This document shows positions 7,733 to 15,964 of a stretch of 64,000 bases of DNA, one piece after another. The notes under the pieces were generated by a model, which saw nothing but the letters and a program-made list of their open reading frames with translations, had not been told where the DNA came from and ran no database searches. The DNA comes from Sphingobacteriaceae bacterium (GTDB lineage Bacteria > Bacteroidota > Bacteroidia > B-17B0 > Aurantibacillaceae). Numbering within the stretch: position 1 is the first letter of the stretch; each line of letters begins with the position of its first letter. The DNA lies in the NCBI GenBank assembly GCA_002319075.1, contig NVQB01000001.1:4216001-4280000 (forward strand). The letters run 5' to 3'. The translations under genes were made by a program, and so were the position numbers.

Positions 7733-10378
7733 TTAATTTTTGGAGTTAAGCTTGCGGTAATTTTCCTGGTAAAATAAGCGATAACCCTCAACATTTTTAC
7801 TTTTGTAAAAGAAGGGGAGATTGCCTGCAAGTATTGGAAAAACATCAATTTGGTCTTTTTTCACTGCGCCTTTAAACACTTCTGTATCCGCTACTAAATT
7901 ATCGTGGTAGGCAATGGCATCCTTAGCGTTTGCGAAGGTTTTTAAAACTATAAGTTGTTTGTTGGTTCCAAAAAGGTTAGACGTCATGTCGAAGCTTTTA
8001 TCACTGTAGTAGGTGGAGTTGAAGTTGCCTATGCGTGTTTTTAGAACGTCGGCAATTTTAGGGTCGTCGGGTGCAACAGCGATAATAAAATGCTGGGAGT
8101 CAAAATCCACGTTAAACGTATCTTTTTTAGAAACGCCTACTTCCTGGGTCTTAAACATATCAGGATTTTTTTGTTTTTTAATAGCTAAGAGAATGTCTTC
8201 TGAAAGTGGTGTAACTTCCGTTTTGGGATACTTTGCTACAAATAATTTTAAATTCATTTCAAGCGTATCAATTCCTTTAAGTTTACCCAGGCTCATGATG
8301 CGAATAAATTCGAACTGCGGTAAATATTGACTTTTTCCGAATTTACTGATTCCTTCTTTTGATTGTGTGTAAGATTCCTGGTAGTTACTTAATGTGTAGG
8401 TTGTGTAAACACCCGTGTAGAATTCTTCCACCTCACTTTTTTGTGCGTTTATTTCTGCAACACGTTCTGGATTTTTTATAATCGCGGCGAACTCACTGTC
8501 CGGAAATTCGGTCAATATTTTGTCTTTATAATAATCGGATTTAGGAATATTTTTGTCAGCAAGATAAGTTCTGTATAAAACATAATAGCTACGAAGTAAG
8601 TAGCTGTTATCAGGAAAACGTTTATTTAGTTCTTCAAGGGTGGCGATAGCTTTTTTCGAGTTATTTAAATCCTCTTTGTAAAGTGACCCCATCAGATAAT
8701 AGGACTTCACGATTCTACCATTACTTTTGCGAAACATGGTATCGTTAGTGAACAGGTTTTTCGCGTAAAATGCTCGTGTTTTTTGAGGAACTACTCCTGT
8801 ATCTCCCCCGGCTGTGGTTCGCGTTTCATCCTCTCTTGTTTCATCGAGGGTCATTGCTTTATTTGAGCGACGCCAGTTATCTTCTAATTTTCGCGATCCC
8901 CACTTTTTCTGAAAGTCTGCTACGCCAAAGGCCACTGTTGTGGGATTATAAAAGTAAAAAGTAGCGCCACTTCCTCCACCAAAGGCAGGTTCTGCCACCG
9001 AACTTCCGCCACCCAATGTATTTGTAGAGCCCGCTAAAAGAGCTGCTGCTTTTTCTTTAGCAATACGGTCTTGTTCTTTTGTGTAGTTTTCAATCAACTT
9101 ATCTATAAAAGCATCCTGTTGCTCTTTCGGTAGTTTAGAAATGCGCTGTATGCTGTCTTCACGCGAAATAGTTTTAATATATCCTACAAGTGTTTCAAGT
9201 GTTTTTTTACGAGCGAGAATTGAATTGTAATCAGGGTGATCTTTAGGAAGTGTTGTGATGGTGCTGTCGTAATAGGCTTCAGCAGGGGTGTAGTTGGTAA
9301 GATCAAAATTGATCTCGCCTAATTTTAAATAGGAGAGCGCTTTTTGATTGGGGTTGTTTGTGCTTTTCTGTACTGATTTTTTATAATAATATAAAGCCTG
9401 TTTAATATTTCTTTCTTTCTCTTCAATTTCTCCCAAGGTAAAATAGATCACATCATAATAATCGCTGTTTTTAAATTCACGCGTCATTTTAAGTAGATCT
9501 TTTTTTGTTTTCTCAGAATTATTTCTCTTAACATCCAGTAAACGCGCCATTTTGATCTTGCTATAAAAGATCATTTCATATTCTGGTTTTAGTTTTATTG
9601 TCTTTTTGTAATACTGGATCGCTCTTTTAGTATCTTTCATTTGTTCTGAAAGCTGGGCTATGATAAAAGAATAACGGGCACGGTCTTTTTTTGGAATTCC
9701 GTTTATAAAACTGGTATTGCGGGTGGCTTCCATTAGCTTGGCAACTGCCTCAGAATTCTGACCACGGCGCATGTAATAATCGGCCCAAACAACTGGAAGT
9801 TGATTTTTTATTTTTCTTTTTAATCCTTTTTCGTTTTTTAAGAGGCTGATAATGGGTTCAGAACTACTTACAGCGCCAATTTCATTGTTAGCCTTAATAA
9901 GCCAGAGCATTGCCAGGTATTTATCGTCAGACTTTGTATAGGTGCGCATCACATATTCAAAAGTTTCGATGGCACTAAAAAATTCGCGTTTGTAGAAATG
10001 CGAAATTCCAATATTGATCCAGTTGTTATCGATCCACTTGCCCGACGAAGGAATCTCATTTCCCTTCTTATCCTTAATGGCATGTTTCTGAATACTAAGA
10101 GATGATTTTTTTATAGCCTTATCAAATTCAGGAAAAGTCGACTTCGCTTTTTCCGGAGTTGGATAAACGAAAACAGGAAGAATTTTCTCGTAGTTTTCTT
10201 TGTTGCCTTTTTCGGTTTTATAAACGCCTTCATCTATACTTACCGTAGAATAATAAAGTCCGTTAAAACGCGCGGTTAAGTTATGGTATCCGCGATGCAC
10301 AACCGTGTTCTTTTTAGTAGTACAGGCGGCCAAAAGAGCAGTAAGGCCCAAAAAATATAAGAGTCGTTTAACTAGCAC
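7733..10378 (-). CDS. porW/sprE: Type IX secretion/gliding TPR lipoprotein, PorW/SprE-like
   Basis: An 881-residue lipoprotein: signal sequence with lipobox LAAC (Cys19), then GYHNLTARFNGLYYS at about 30-44, the recognisable start of SprE/PorW proteins. Many TPR-type helical repeats follow (about 110-400 and again 560-720), with an internal low-complexity linker near 445-470. PorW/SprE links the periplasmic type IX translocon parts to the trans-envelope complex and is needed for secretion and, in gliding species, motility. The gene stands alone, 52 bp downstream of the PfkB kinase gene. Confidence 0.85.
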   Translation of the reverse strand: MLVKRLLYFLGLTALLAACTTKKNTVVHRGYHNLTARFNGLYYSTVSIDEGVYKTEKGNKENYEKILPVFVYPTPEKAKSTFPEFDKAIKKSSLSIQKHAIKDKKGNEIPSSGKWIDNNWINIGISHFYKREFFSAIETFEYVMRTYTKSDDKYLAMLWLIKANNEIGAVSSSEPIISLLKNEKGLKRKIKNQLPVVWADYYMRRGQNSEAVAKLMEATRNTSFINGIPKKDRARYSFIIAQLSEQMKDTKRAIQYYKKTIKLKPEYEMIFYSKIKMARLLDVKRNNSEKTKKDLLKMTREFKNSDYYDVIYFTLGEIEEKERNIKQALYYYKKSVQKSTNNPNQKALSYLKLGEINFDLTNYTPAEAYYDSTITTLPKDHPDYNSILARKKTLETLVGYIKTISREDSIQRISKLPKEQQDAFIDKLIENYTKEQDRIAKEKAAALLAGSTNTLGGGSSVAEPAFGGGSGATFYFYNPTTVAFGVADFQKKWGSRKLEDNWRRSNKAMTLDETREDETRTTAGGDTGVVPQKTRAFYAKNLFTNDTMFRKSNGRIVKSYYLMGSLYKEDLNNSKKAIATLEELNKRFPDNSYLLRSYYVLYRTYLADKNIPKSDYYKDKILTEFPDSEFAAIIKNPERVAEINAQKSEVEEFYTGVYTTYTLSNYQESYTQSKEGISKFGKSQYLPQFEFIRIMSLGKLKGIDTLEMNLKLFVAKYPKTEVTPLSEDILLAIKKQKNPDMFKTQEVGVSKKDTFNVDFDSQHFIIAVAPDDPKIADVLKTRIGNFNSTYYSDKSFDMTSNLFGTNKQLIVLKTFANAKDAIAYHDNLVADTEVFKGAVKKDQIDVFPILAGNLPFFYKSKNVEGYRLFYQENYRKLNSKN

Positions 10379-10430
10379 GGTTTTTATTAACGTGAATATA
10401 CTAAAAATAGTGTGTGGAGCGTGCTAAAAA

Positions 10431-11354
10431 TCAATAAAGCGCAATGTCGAATTGAACAAGATCAACAAATTCCTGAACGCGTTCCTCAACATCTTCTTGC
10501 GAAAGACCTATCAAGCGTTCTGTTCCGAATTTTTCGACTGTAAAGCTGGCCATAGCACTTCCGAAAATGATCGCATTTTTCATATTTTCGAAGCTAATGT
10601 CTTTGGTCTTAGCAAGGTAGCCAATAAATCCACCTGCAAAACTGTCGCCGGCGCCCGTTGGATCATACACTTCTTCTAAAGGAAGGGCAGGGGCAAAGAA
10701 CACTTCATCCTGGTTAAATAATAAAGCACCATGCTCTCCTTTTTTAATTACCAGAGTTTTTGGACCCATTTTTAATATTTTTTGAGCTGCTTTTACAAGT
10801 GAGTATTCCCCTGAAAGCTGACGAGCTTCGGCATCGTTAATAGTAAGAACATCTATTACTGCAATCACTTTCATCAACTCTTCCATGGCGATATCCATCC
10901 AGAAGTTCATGGTATCCAATACGATAAGTTTCGGACGTTCTTTCATTTGGTTGATTACACTTAACTGTACAGCAGGTGCAAGATTACCAAGCATTAAAAA
11001 CTCAGCATTTTTGGCAGCTTCAGGCACCACGGGCTTAAAATCGGCAAGTACGTTTAATTCTGTTACTAAAGTATCGCGTGAGTTGAGGTCGTTATGGTAT
11101 TTTCCACTCCAGAAAAAAGATTTTTCTCCTTTTTTTACTTCAAGTCCATCCAGATTAACCCCTTCTTTTTTTAATGTTGATAAAAAAGATTCCGGAAAAT
11201 CATCACCGATAACTGAAACCAGGTGAATGTTTTTATTAAAGTATGACGCTGCTAAAGCGATGTAAGAGGCTGCTCCGCCTACAATTTTATCTGTTTTTCC
11301 GAATGGTGTTTCAATAGCATCAAAGGCTACGGTACCTACAACTAATAGACTCAT
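10431..11354 (-). CDS. PfkB-family carbohydrate/nucleoside kinase
   Basis: A 307-residue kinase of the ribokinase/PfkB superfamily. The N-terminal GGAASYIALAASYF is the substrate-side glycine motif. The C-terminal signature DPTGAGDSFAGGFIGYL (about 230-246) contains the GAGD anion hole and the catalytic Asp. TINDAEARQLSGE corresponds to the conserved N-x-x-E magnesium motif. There is no signal peptide. The exact substrate cannot be deduced. Confidence 0.85.
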   Translation of the reverse strand: MSLLVVGTVAFDAIETPFGKTDKIVGGAASYIALAASYFNKNIHLVSVIGDDFPESFLSTLKKEGVNLDGLEVKKGEKSFFWSGKYHNDLNSRDTLVTELNVLADFKPVVPEAAKNAEFLMLGNLAPAVQLSVINQMKERPKLIVLDTMNFWMDIAMEELMKVIAVIDVLTINDAEARQLSGEYSLVKAAQKILKMGPKTLVIKKGEHGALLFNQDEVFFAPALPLEEVYDPTGAGDSFAGGFIGYLAKTKDISFENMKNAIIFGSAMASFTVEKFGTERLIGLSQEDVEERVQEFVDLVQFDIALY

Positions 11355-11384
11355 TTATTTTTTTTTATTTTTTTTGTAAAGATA

Positions 11385-11415
11385 TTGTTTATTTCATAAA
11401 AGCTATGTAAATTTG
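11385..11415 (+). promoter_or_regulatory. Rightward Bacteroidota promoter before the tRNA locus
   Basis: TTG at 11385-11387 and TAAATTTG at 11408-11415, separated by 20 bp, match the Bacteroidota -33/-7 pattern closely. It points right, towards the tRNA-like remnant at 11479 and the intact tRNA-Asn. Confidence 0.5.
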
Positions 11416-11478
11416 CAACCCTAATCAGGGAAATTACTTTTGAAAAAAAGAAATTTTTAAGGTTAGTAACAGATAAAT

Positions 11479-11520
11479 TCCTTCTTAGCTCTCCCGATAG
11501 CTATCGGGAGGTTGGAGCAC
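11479..11520 (+). pseudogene. tRNA-Asn 5'-half remnant carrying a 20-bp palindrome
   Basis: The first 14 bases (TCCTTCTTAGCTCT) follow the intact tRNA-Asn for 13 positions, and GGTTGGAGCAC after the break matches its D-loop/D-stem. Between them sits the perfect palindrome CTCCCGATAGCTATCGGGAG (11491-11510). No anticodon or T arm follows. It looks like the 5' remnant of a second tRNA-Asn copy interrupted in its D arm. Confidence 0.55.
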
Positions 11521-11545
11521 AAAACGGGAATAGTTCTTTTTGAGA

Positions 11546-11578
11546 TTGTTAGTACAAAAAAATTACAAATTTAGTTTG
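11546..11578 (+). promoter_or_regulatory. Probable tRNA-Asn promoter
   Basis: TTG at 11546-11548 and TTAGTTTG at 11571-11578 (one mismatch to TAnnTTTG) are 22 bp apart. The predicted transcription start would be about 15 nt before the mature tRNA. ATTACAAA and TTTGTAAT form an inverted repeat around the -7 box. Confidence 0.45.
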
Positions 11579-11598
11579 TAATTATAACCAGAATATTT

Positions 11599-11672
11599 TC
11601 CTTCTTAGCTCAGCTGGTTAGAGCACATGACTGTTAATCATGGGGTCCCTGGTTCGAGCCCAGGAGAGGGAG
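11599..11672 (+). tRNA. tRNA-Asn (GTT)
   Basis: A complete cloverleaf: acceptor TCCTTCT pairs with AGAGGGA (one T-G wobble), D stem GCTC/GAGC, anticodon stem CATGA/TCATG with loop CTGTTAA (anticodon GTT), T arm CCTGG-TTCGAGC-CCAGG, discriminator G at 11672. CCA is not encoded. Its last 16 bases form most of the left attachment repeat of the genomic island, and the decayed serine recombinase frame on the opposite strand ends inside it. Confidence 0.95.
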
Positions 11673-11673
11673 C
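11657..11673. repeat. Left attachment repeat (attL)
   Basis: AGCCCAGGAGAGGGAGC, spanning the T-stem 3' strand, acceptor 3' strand and discriminator of tRNA-Asn plus one base. Identical to 53344-53360. Confidence 0.8.
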
Positions 11674-11682
11674 TTGAGTGGG

Positions 11683-11714
11683 ATGGAGACCAAAATAGGT
11701 CTCCATTTTTTTTT
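11683..11714 (+). terminator. Terminator supplied by the island behind tRNA-Asn
   Basis: ATGGAGACC, loop AAAATA, GGTCTCCAT, then a run of nine T. Perfect 9-bp stem. It replaces the native terminator displaced to 53364-53406. Confidence 0.8.
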
Positions 11715-11972
11715 GCACCTCGCCGGAGGCATTGATTTATTGGCTATCCGGAGCGCTGCTTTATTTATATATGTGGTTCGAGGTCGTTTATTTTCGAACC
11801 ATAATTTTTGAGGGAAAATCACACCAACTATTCTTCGTTTTGTATCAAGATTTCCTTGTTTGTATAGTTCATCTATTTGCAGCATTAGTTGCGTGGCAGA
11901 TTTTACTGGATCAGGCGCAAAAGTTGTGGGGAAGAAAAAATAATCTGAATTTTACGGGGACTAAAACTAACT

Positions 11973-12329
11973 ATGGACCCATCCTACAATGACTTTTTAA
12001 AAATAGTATTACCTGAGGGGATTTGCGATTATTTTGAACTCACAGGTTATAAAAAAGACTCAGAAAGCGAGCGCATTGATTTGTATTTACAAGAGATAAG
12101 CACTATTCCTGCTGAGTACGCGACTGTCCGATTAACTTCAAAAGGTTTTTTTGATCAGGTAACTATACAAGATTTTCCGATTCGGGGGCACAATGTTTTT
12201 CTGCATGTCAAGCGTCGTCGCTGGCTTAATGAGGAGACCGGAAGTGTAGTTTTTCGTAATTGGGATATCATTACAAAAGGGACGCGAATCACAAACGATT
12301 TTGCGGCTTTTTTAAAAGAAATTAGTTGA
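11973..12329 (+). CDS. ISAon1-family transposase, N-terminal region (ORF A)
   Basis: A 118-residue protein starting MDPSYNDFLKIVLPEG. The stretch VTIQDFPIRGHNVFLHVKRRRW at about 69-90 is the hallmark of the N-terminal region protein of ISAon1-type elements, probably the DNA-binding half. It ends ...AAFLKEIS with TGA at 12327, 14 bp into the overlap with the downstream frame. A T6A4 run at 12308-12317 just before the overlap is a plausible slippery site for joining the two frames. Confidence 0.85.
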   Translation: MDPSYNDFLKIVLPEGICDYFELTGYKKDSESERIDLYLQEISTIPAEYATVRLTSKGFFDQVTIQDFPIRGHNVFLHVKRRRWLNEETGSVVFRNWDIITKGTRITNDFAAFLKEIS

Positions 12330-13308
12330 TACGCATGCGCATAGCATTAAAACTATAGGCTCATTTTACGGCATTAATGGCAAAAAGCTTCAGCGTTACT
12401 ATCGTAAGAAATTAAGTGATTATAACGATTGGAAATACAAGAATAAAGCCGAACAAGGAATTATATTTCCTGAAAACATTGGTCCTTATTTATCCATTGA
12501 TGAGACCTGTTTATCACACTCAGAGCTTTACACAATCCTCTCCAACAAAGCGGCAAAAGGGAAGAAGGGTACCATAGTTGCGATTTTAAAGGGGACTCAC
12601 TCGGAGAGCATAATCTCATTGCTACAAAGTATCCCCTTACATCTTAGAAAGAGAGTTCGTGAAGTCACACTGGATCTTGCGGGTAGCATGGGGTTAATCG
12701 TAAAAAAATGTTTTCCTCATGCAAGTATGGTTATTGATCGCTTCCATGTTCAACAGTTAGCTACCGAAGCACTCCAGGAAATAAGAATAAGACATCGTTG
12801 GGAAGCTATAGAGGCTGAAAATAATGGCATTGACGAATCCCGGAAAAACAAAAGAGCTTATGTCCCTGAAATTTTAAGTAATGGTGAGACTCTCAAACAA
12901 CTACTCGCAAGAAGCCGCTATTTACTCTACAAAGCCGAACACAACTGGACTTTAGAACAATCCCAAAGAGCTAACATACTTTTTGATCGTTATCCTGATA
13001 TTAAAAAAGCGTATGGTCTGGCTCAAAAATTATCCTGGATCTACAGCAATACAAAAGAGAAAATATATGCGTTTACAAGATTAGCCAAATGGCATGAAGA
13101 GGTTGCCCAATCTGGGTTCAAGACCTTCAATACCCTATCCAGAACCATTGAAAACAATTACAAAAGAATACTAAACTACTTTAATAACAGAAGTACTAAT
13201 GCCTCAGCCGAATCATTTAATGCGAAAATCAAAGCTTTTAGAGCGCAATACCGAGGAGTTACAGATGTAAATTTCTTCCTATTTAGACTCTCTAAACTAT
13301 TTGCCTAA
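12316..13308 (+). CDS. ISAon1-family DDE transposase (ORF B, frame +1 to ORF A)
   Basis: The frame is open from 12316 to the stop at 13306-13308 and has no good ATG until 12619, well inside the catalytic domain, so it is probably made as a fusion with ORF A by frameshifting. Catalytic residues of the ISL3-like DDE fold can be placed: first Asp in LSIDETCLSH, second Asp in DLAGSM, with VIDRFHVQQLA just after it, and Glu in SAESFNAKIKAF near the end. The domain is full length and appears intact. Confidence 0.85.
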   Translation, partial: KKLVDTHAHSIKTIGSFYGINGKKLQRYYRKKLSDYNDWKYKNKAEQGIIFPENIGPYLSIDETCLSHSELYTILSNKAAKGKKGTIVAILKGTHSESIISLLQSIPLHLRKRVREVTLDLAGSMGLIVKKCFPHASMVIDRFHVQQLATEALQEIRIRHRWEAIEAENNGIDESRKNKRAYVPEILSNGETLKQLLARSRYLLYKAEHNWTLEQSQRANILFDRYPDIKKAYGLAQKLSWIYSNTKEKIYAFTRLAKWHEEVAQSGFKTFNTLSRTIENNYKRILNYFNNRSTNASAESFNAKIKAFRAQYRGVTDVNFFLFRLSKLFA

Positions 13309-13742
13309 ATTTTACTCCACAGATTTTGCGCCTGATCCATTTTACTTTATTCAAGATATCTTTTCCGGATGTGTCAAATTCTATTTGCTTTGAGTATAGT
13401 GCCGATATTCTCGCGCTGTAATCCTTTTTGAGAAGCATGTATGTTTCAAGAGGTATTGTTTTCAAAATATGATATCCCTCTTCGAGTTTTGTAACATTTG
13501 CACTCAGCTCTTCGAGTTTATTATCGATTGTTTCTTTTTCCCGTTTTTGACTCTTAGCAGTTTCGTTCATTCTGTCAGTGAATTTTGCGACAAACAAGTC
13601 TCCAACTTCCGGACTGATCCTTAACTCCTGTAAAACCGACTGGATTTCGTGATCCACCATACCAACACCGTATATATCCTGGCGGCACTTATAACACTCG
13701 TAATAAGAGTATTTACCTCCACTAGAGATTGGCTTGACACGA

Positions 13743-13913
13743 ATGCAGGTTCACCGGATAGAAGCCGGTTATAATATCACGCTTAAAACACTTCTGAAAT
13801 TATCACTCGCACTGGAAATTACACCCGAAACTCTTTTAAAAGTAAAAAAGAAATTTAAGAAGGAGGATTTGGAAAGGCTTATTAACCCGGGTAGACTTTC
13901 TAAAGGAAAGTAA
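13743..13913 (+). pseudogene. XRE-type HTH regulator, C-terminal fragment
   Basis: The peptide MQVHRIEAGYNITLKTLLKLSLALEITPETLLK is the second half of a Cro/C1-type helix-turn-helix; in-frame codons before the Met (LEIGLTR) continue the recognition helix back to about 13722, where the opposite-strand recombinase remnant begins. The first helices are missing. It ends in a lysine-rich tail. The abrupt meeting of two truncated genes marks a deletion junction. Confidence 0.55.
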
Positions 13914-14036
13914 ATTAAATTTCTGGGTCAGTTCCGATCGGCAATTTGATCTGAATTTATGACTTTTGATGATCGGGTATATTCACTTGAGTATTATAAT
14001 AATATCGAATGTTTATAAAAATCACAATTTTTGATA

Positions 14037-14068
14037 TACCTGAAATCTTATTCAACAGTACCGGAAAA
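14037..14068 (+). promoter_or_regulatory. Paired 22-bp regulatory site S1 (orphan)
   Basis: TACCTGAAAT at 14037 and TACCGGAAAA at 14059, 22 bp apart. It lies beyond the terminator of the giant-protein operon. In the orientation of the other sites it would drive leftward transcription, but the leftward region now contains only gene fragments. Confidence 0.6.
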
Positions 14069-14087
14069 CATCTAGTTCGAATTACTC

Positions 14088-14129
14088 CAAAAAAAATCTC
14101 CGGATATGGCTATGCAACATCCGGAGATT
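14088..14129 (-). terminator. Terminator of the giant-protein operon
   Basis: AATCTCCGGAT (14095-14105) and ATCCGGAGATT (14119-14129) form an 11-bp stem with a 13-nt loop; on the minus strand it is followed by a T tract. It sits 18 bp after the stop of the 598-residue gene. Confidence 0.85.
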
Positions 14130-14147
14130 CTAAATATTGTAGTATAT

Positions 14148-15944
14148 CTACTTCTGCATCAAATAATCAAATCTTAATTCGCTACTTGCTTCTCCTCTTC
14201 CATTCTGTTTTCTTCTACCCAGCCATAATGCAACCTGACCATGATGCCAGCGCGCACGTTGCCAGGTCATTGTTAATATTGCACCGGAACGCGGCACCTC
14301 TTCCTCCCAGATATAACTTCTCTGCCATGATGTATCTGTTGAGCCAGCCTTAAGTATCGTTGTCCGTGGTCTTACGCGACCACTCGGAGCATTATTTAGA
14401 ATTTGTCGCGCCATTGCTCCGCGTTGTAATTGAATATCCGGAACCCCAGTAGTTGACCCTCTGTTTACCGGTATAAACGGAATCCAGTTTTCAGGAACCC
14501 TTGTCATCAAATTATATTTTATTTCCGCAGTATTTGGATTACCAAATGTGGACGGAGTAGATCCAGCATTAGCTTCCAAGAATGCTGTCAATCGCTGAGC
14601 AGCTTCTTTACCAGGTTGTCCGCCTGAAACGCCATTAGGAATAATTGTTTCAATTCCCCAAACCATATTGGCCATCTCGTCGCGCATTAAATTCACGCTT
14701 TCCAATTCAGCACTCTCTTCCATATTTTGAACAACGGGTGGAATAAATAGTCTGGGATCAACAACATCAGAACCTTGAGTTTTGAGCGTGAACATGTTCC
14801 AGTCGTTATTACTGGCAGAGGTAATGTAAGTGACTTGTCCAAATACATCGGTCACAAGCACTTTACGAAGATTGCAAATTGACCCGGTAGGCACAGTATA
14901 AGGTAAAAGAGTCCAATCATTGCTGTATAAAGTTGCGAATTCACTAACTAAAAGTTGAGCAGTATCGGTAGTAGATGCACTCATATTTCCAATGTCAATA
15001 CGGCGATCTTCCATTTCCCAGAAGCGAGGGGCAGGCATACCTCCAAAACTTATTTTTGATGGAATTACAGTGAATGGCTGCTGTTCGATAAGCTCCCGCG
15101 CCGGATTATCGGATATCAATGAAGTAAACTGTGAATACTGGTCCTGGATATTGAAAGAGTACCAGTCCAAGTGGCCTTGATAATATTCTTCAGCACTAAG
15201 CACGCTATAAGCCGTGTCACTTTTGGGTGCAGAACATGTGAATTGGTATTCAAGATGATCATGAAGCCAGTAGTCTTCAGATGCTCCTGCTGGTTGAGAA
15301 TAAACACTATTATACCAAGCTAGAAATGCTAATCCAGTAGCATCTAGTTTTGAAGTCATCGAAGGGTTTGTTGGAGAAAAAGTAATAAGTGTTGATAGAG
15401 CAACTGCTGCTTTTAGCTGAGTTATGATTTTAAAACCATCTATAGCTCTTCCGTTACGAATTGCTAAGGTGGCTTGATGTAATTCTGGACTACTCAAGAA
15501 CTCTGGAGTCGTCGGCATTGGTGAACCAAATTTAAAAATAACTGTATTACGAACATTATCCAAAGCTGTATCAAGGGCTGGATCTGCTAAAGCATTTGGA
15601 GTTGTGCCCAAACTCTGTTGAAGCATTTTAATAAACTGTCTTCCTAATTCAATGCGGTGCAATAAATCAGGAACCACTGGTTCACGCTCTACAAGACATT
15701 CTAAAGGCACGTTAGTATCTATAGTCACATCTGCGCCTTGTTTTTTTGCTATACGATTTATGCGCGAAGTCTGCATATCAAGTCTGGCAAATGCTGCCGT
15801 GCCAGTATCTTCAGCATTAAATTCTCCAATTTGCCATTGGCGCGTTATCATCCACAGGGCGTCGCGTACTTCCGCGCGTAATGATCGCGCAAAACTGTTT
15901 GTTCTAGGGCGAGGCTCTAGTCTATTCCATGTTTGTACAGGCAT
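14148..15944 (-). CDS. Uncharacterised conserved protein, third gene of giant operon (598 aa)
   Basis: No signal peptide or membrane helix. The N-terminus has DALWMITRQWQIGEF at 28-42, followed by EDTG; a ready match, from memory, to unnamed proteins of several phyla with the signature LW-x-ARQWQ-x-GEF-x-GEDAG. The middle has a W/Y-rich segment (YYQGHLDWYSF). RFWEMEDRRIDIGN at about 305-318 and the C-terminal SYIWEEEVPRSG...TWQRARW block also look conserved. No catalytic motif is visible; a structural or binding role seems more likely than an enzyme (inference). It begins 20 bp after the 2145-residue gene, is the last gene of the operon, and is followed by a strong terminator. Confidence 0.75.
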   Translation of the reverse strand: MPVQTWNRLEPRPRTNSFARSLRAEVRDALWMITRQWQIGEFNAEDTGTAAFARLDMQTSRINRIAKKQGADVTIDTNVPLECLVEREPVVPDLLHRIELGRQFIKMLQQSLGTTPNALADPALDTALDNVRNTVIFKFGSPMPTTPEFLSSPELHQATLAIRNGRAIDGFKIITQLKAAVALSTLITFSPTNPSMTSKLDATGLAFLAWYNSVYSQPAGASEDYWLHDHLEYQFTCSAPKSDTAYSVLSAEEYYQGHLDWYSFNIQDQYSQFTSLISDNPARELIEQQPFTVIPSKISFGGMPAPRFWEMEDRRIDIGNMSASTTDTAQLLVSEFATLYSNDWTLLPYTVPTGSICNLRKVLVTDVFGQVTYITSASNNDWNMFTLKTQGSDVVDPRLFIPPVVQNMEESAELESVNLMRDEMANMVWGIETIIPNGVSGGQPGKEAAQRLTAFLEANAGSTPSTFGNPNTAEIKYNLMTRVPENWIPFIPVNRGSTTGVPDIQLQRGAMARQILNNAPSGRVRPRTTILKAGSTDTSWQRSYIWEEEVPRSGAILTMTWQRARWHHGQVALWLGRRKQNGRGEASSELRFDYLMQK

Positions 15945-15964
15945 ATCTTTTTATTTTAGTATTG

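Larger units (their letters stand above)
11907..13339 (+). mobile_element. ISAon1-type insertion sequence, complete
   Basis: Terminal inverted repeats begin TGGATCAGGCGCAAAA at 11907 and, in reverse complement, at 13339; they match at 16 bases, then continue imperfectly to about 25 bp. The element is flanked by the 6-bp direct duplication TTTTAC (11901-11906, 13340-13345). It carries two overlapping frames: an N-terminal region protein and a DDE transposase. The duplication is perfect and the target frame is restored on removal, so the insertion is probably recent. Confidence 0.9.
11634..13750 (-). pseudogene. Serine recombinase (C-terminal half), split by an insertion sequence
   Basis: Two segments, 13340-13750 and 11634-11906, join in frame when the IS at 11907-13339 and one TTTTAC duplicate are removed. 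The joined frame shows the end of a recombinase zinc ribbon (KYSYYECYKC), a coiled coil (KEETIDNKLEEL...), and the typical serine-recombinase tail LYKQGNLDTKRRIVGVIFPQKLWFE near the C-terminus. The resolvase catalytic domain is absent: upstream of 13750 the frame stops and an unrelated gene fragment begins. The last 13 or so residues (LPLLGSNQGPHD and stop) are read antisense to tRNA-Asn, so the gene ended in the attachment site. It is the likely original integrase of the island, now dead. Confidence 0.8.

Noticed and set aside
11634-11885. Independent 83-residue gene antisense to tRNA-Asn.
   Set aside because: It is the C-terminal piece of the same broken serine recombinase.
13292-13660. Independent 122-residue gene.
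   Set aside because: The frame continues upstream into a recombinase zinc ribbon and, after IS removal, downstream into the recombinase C-terminus; its last residues are encoded by IS sequence.
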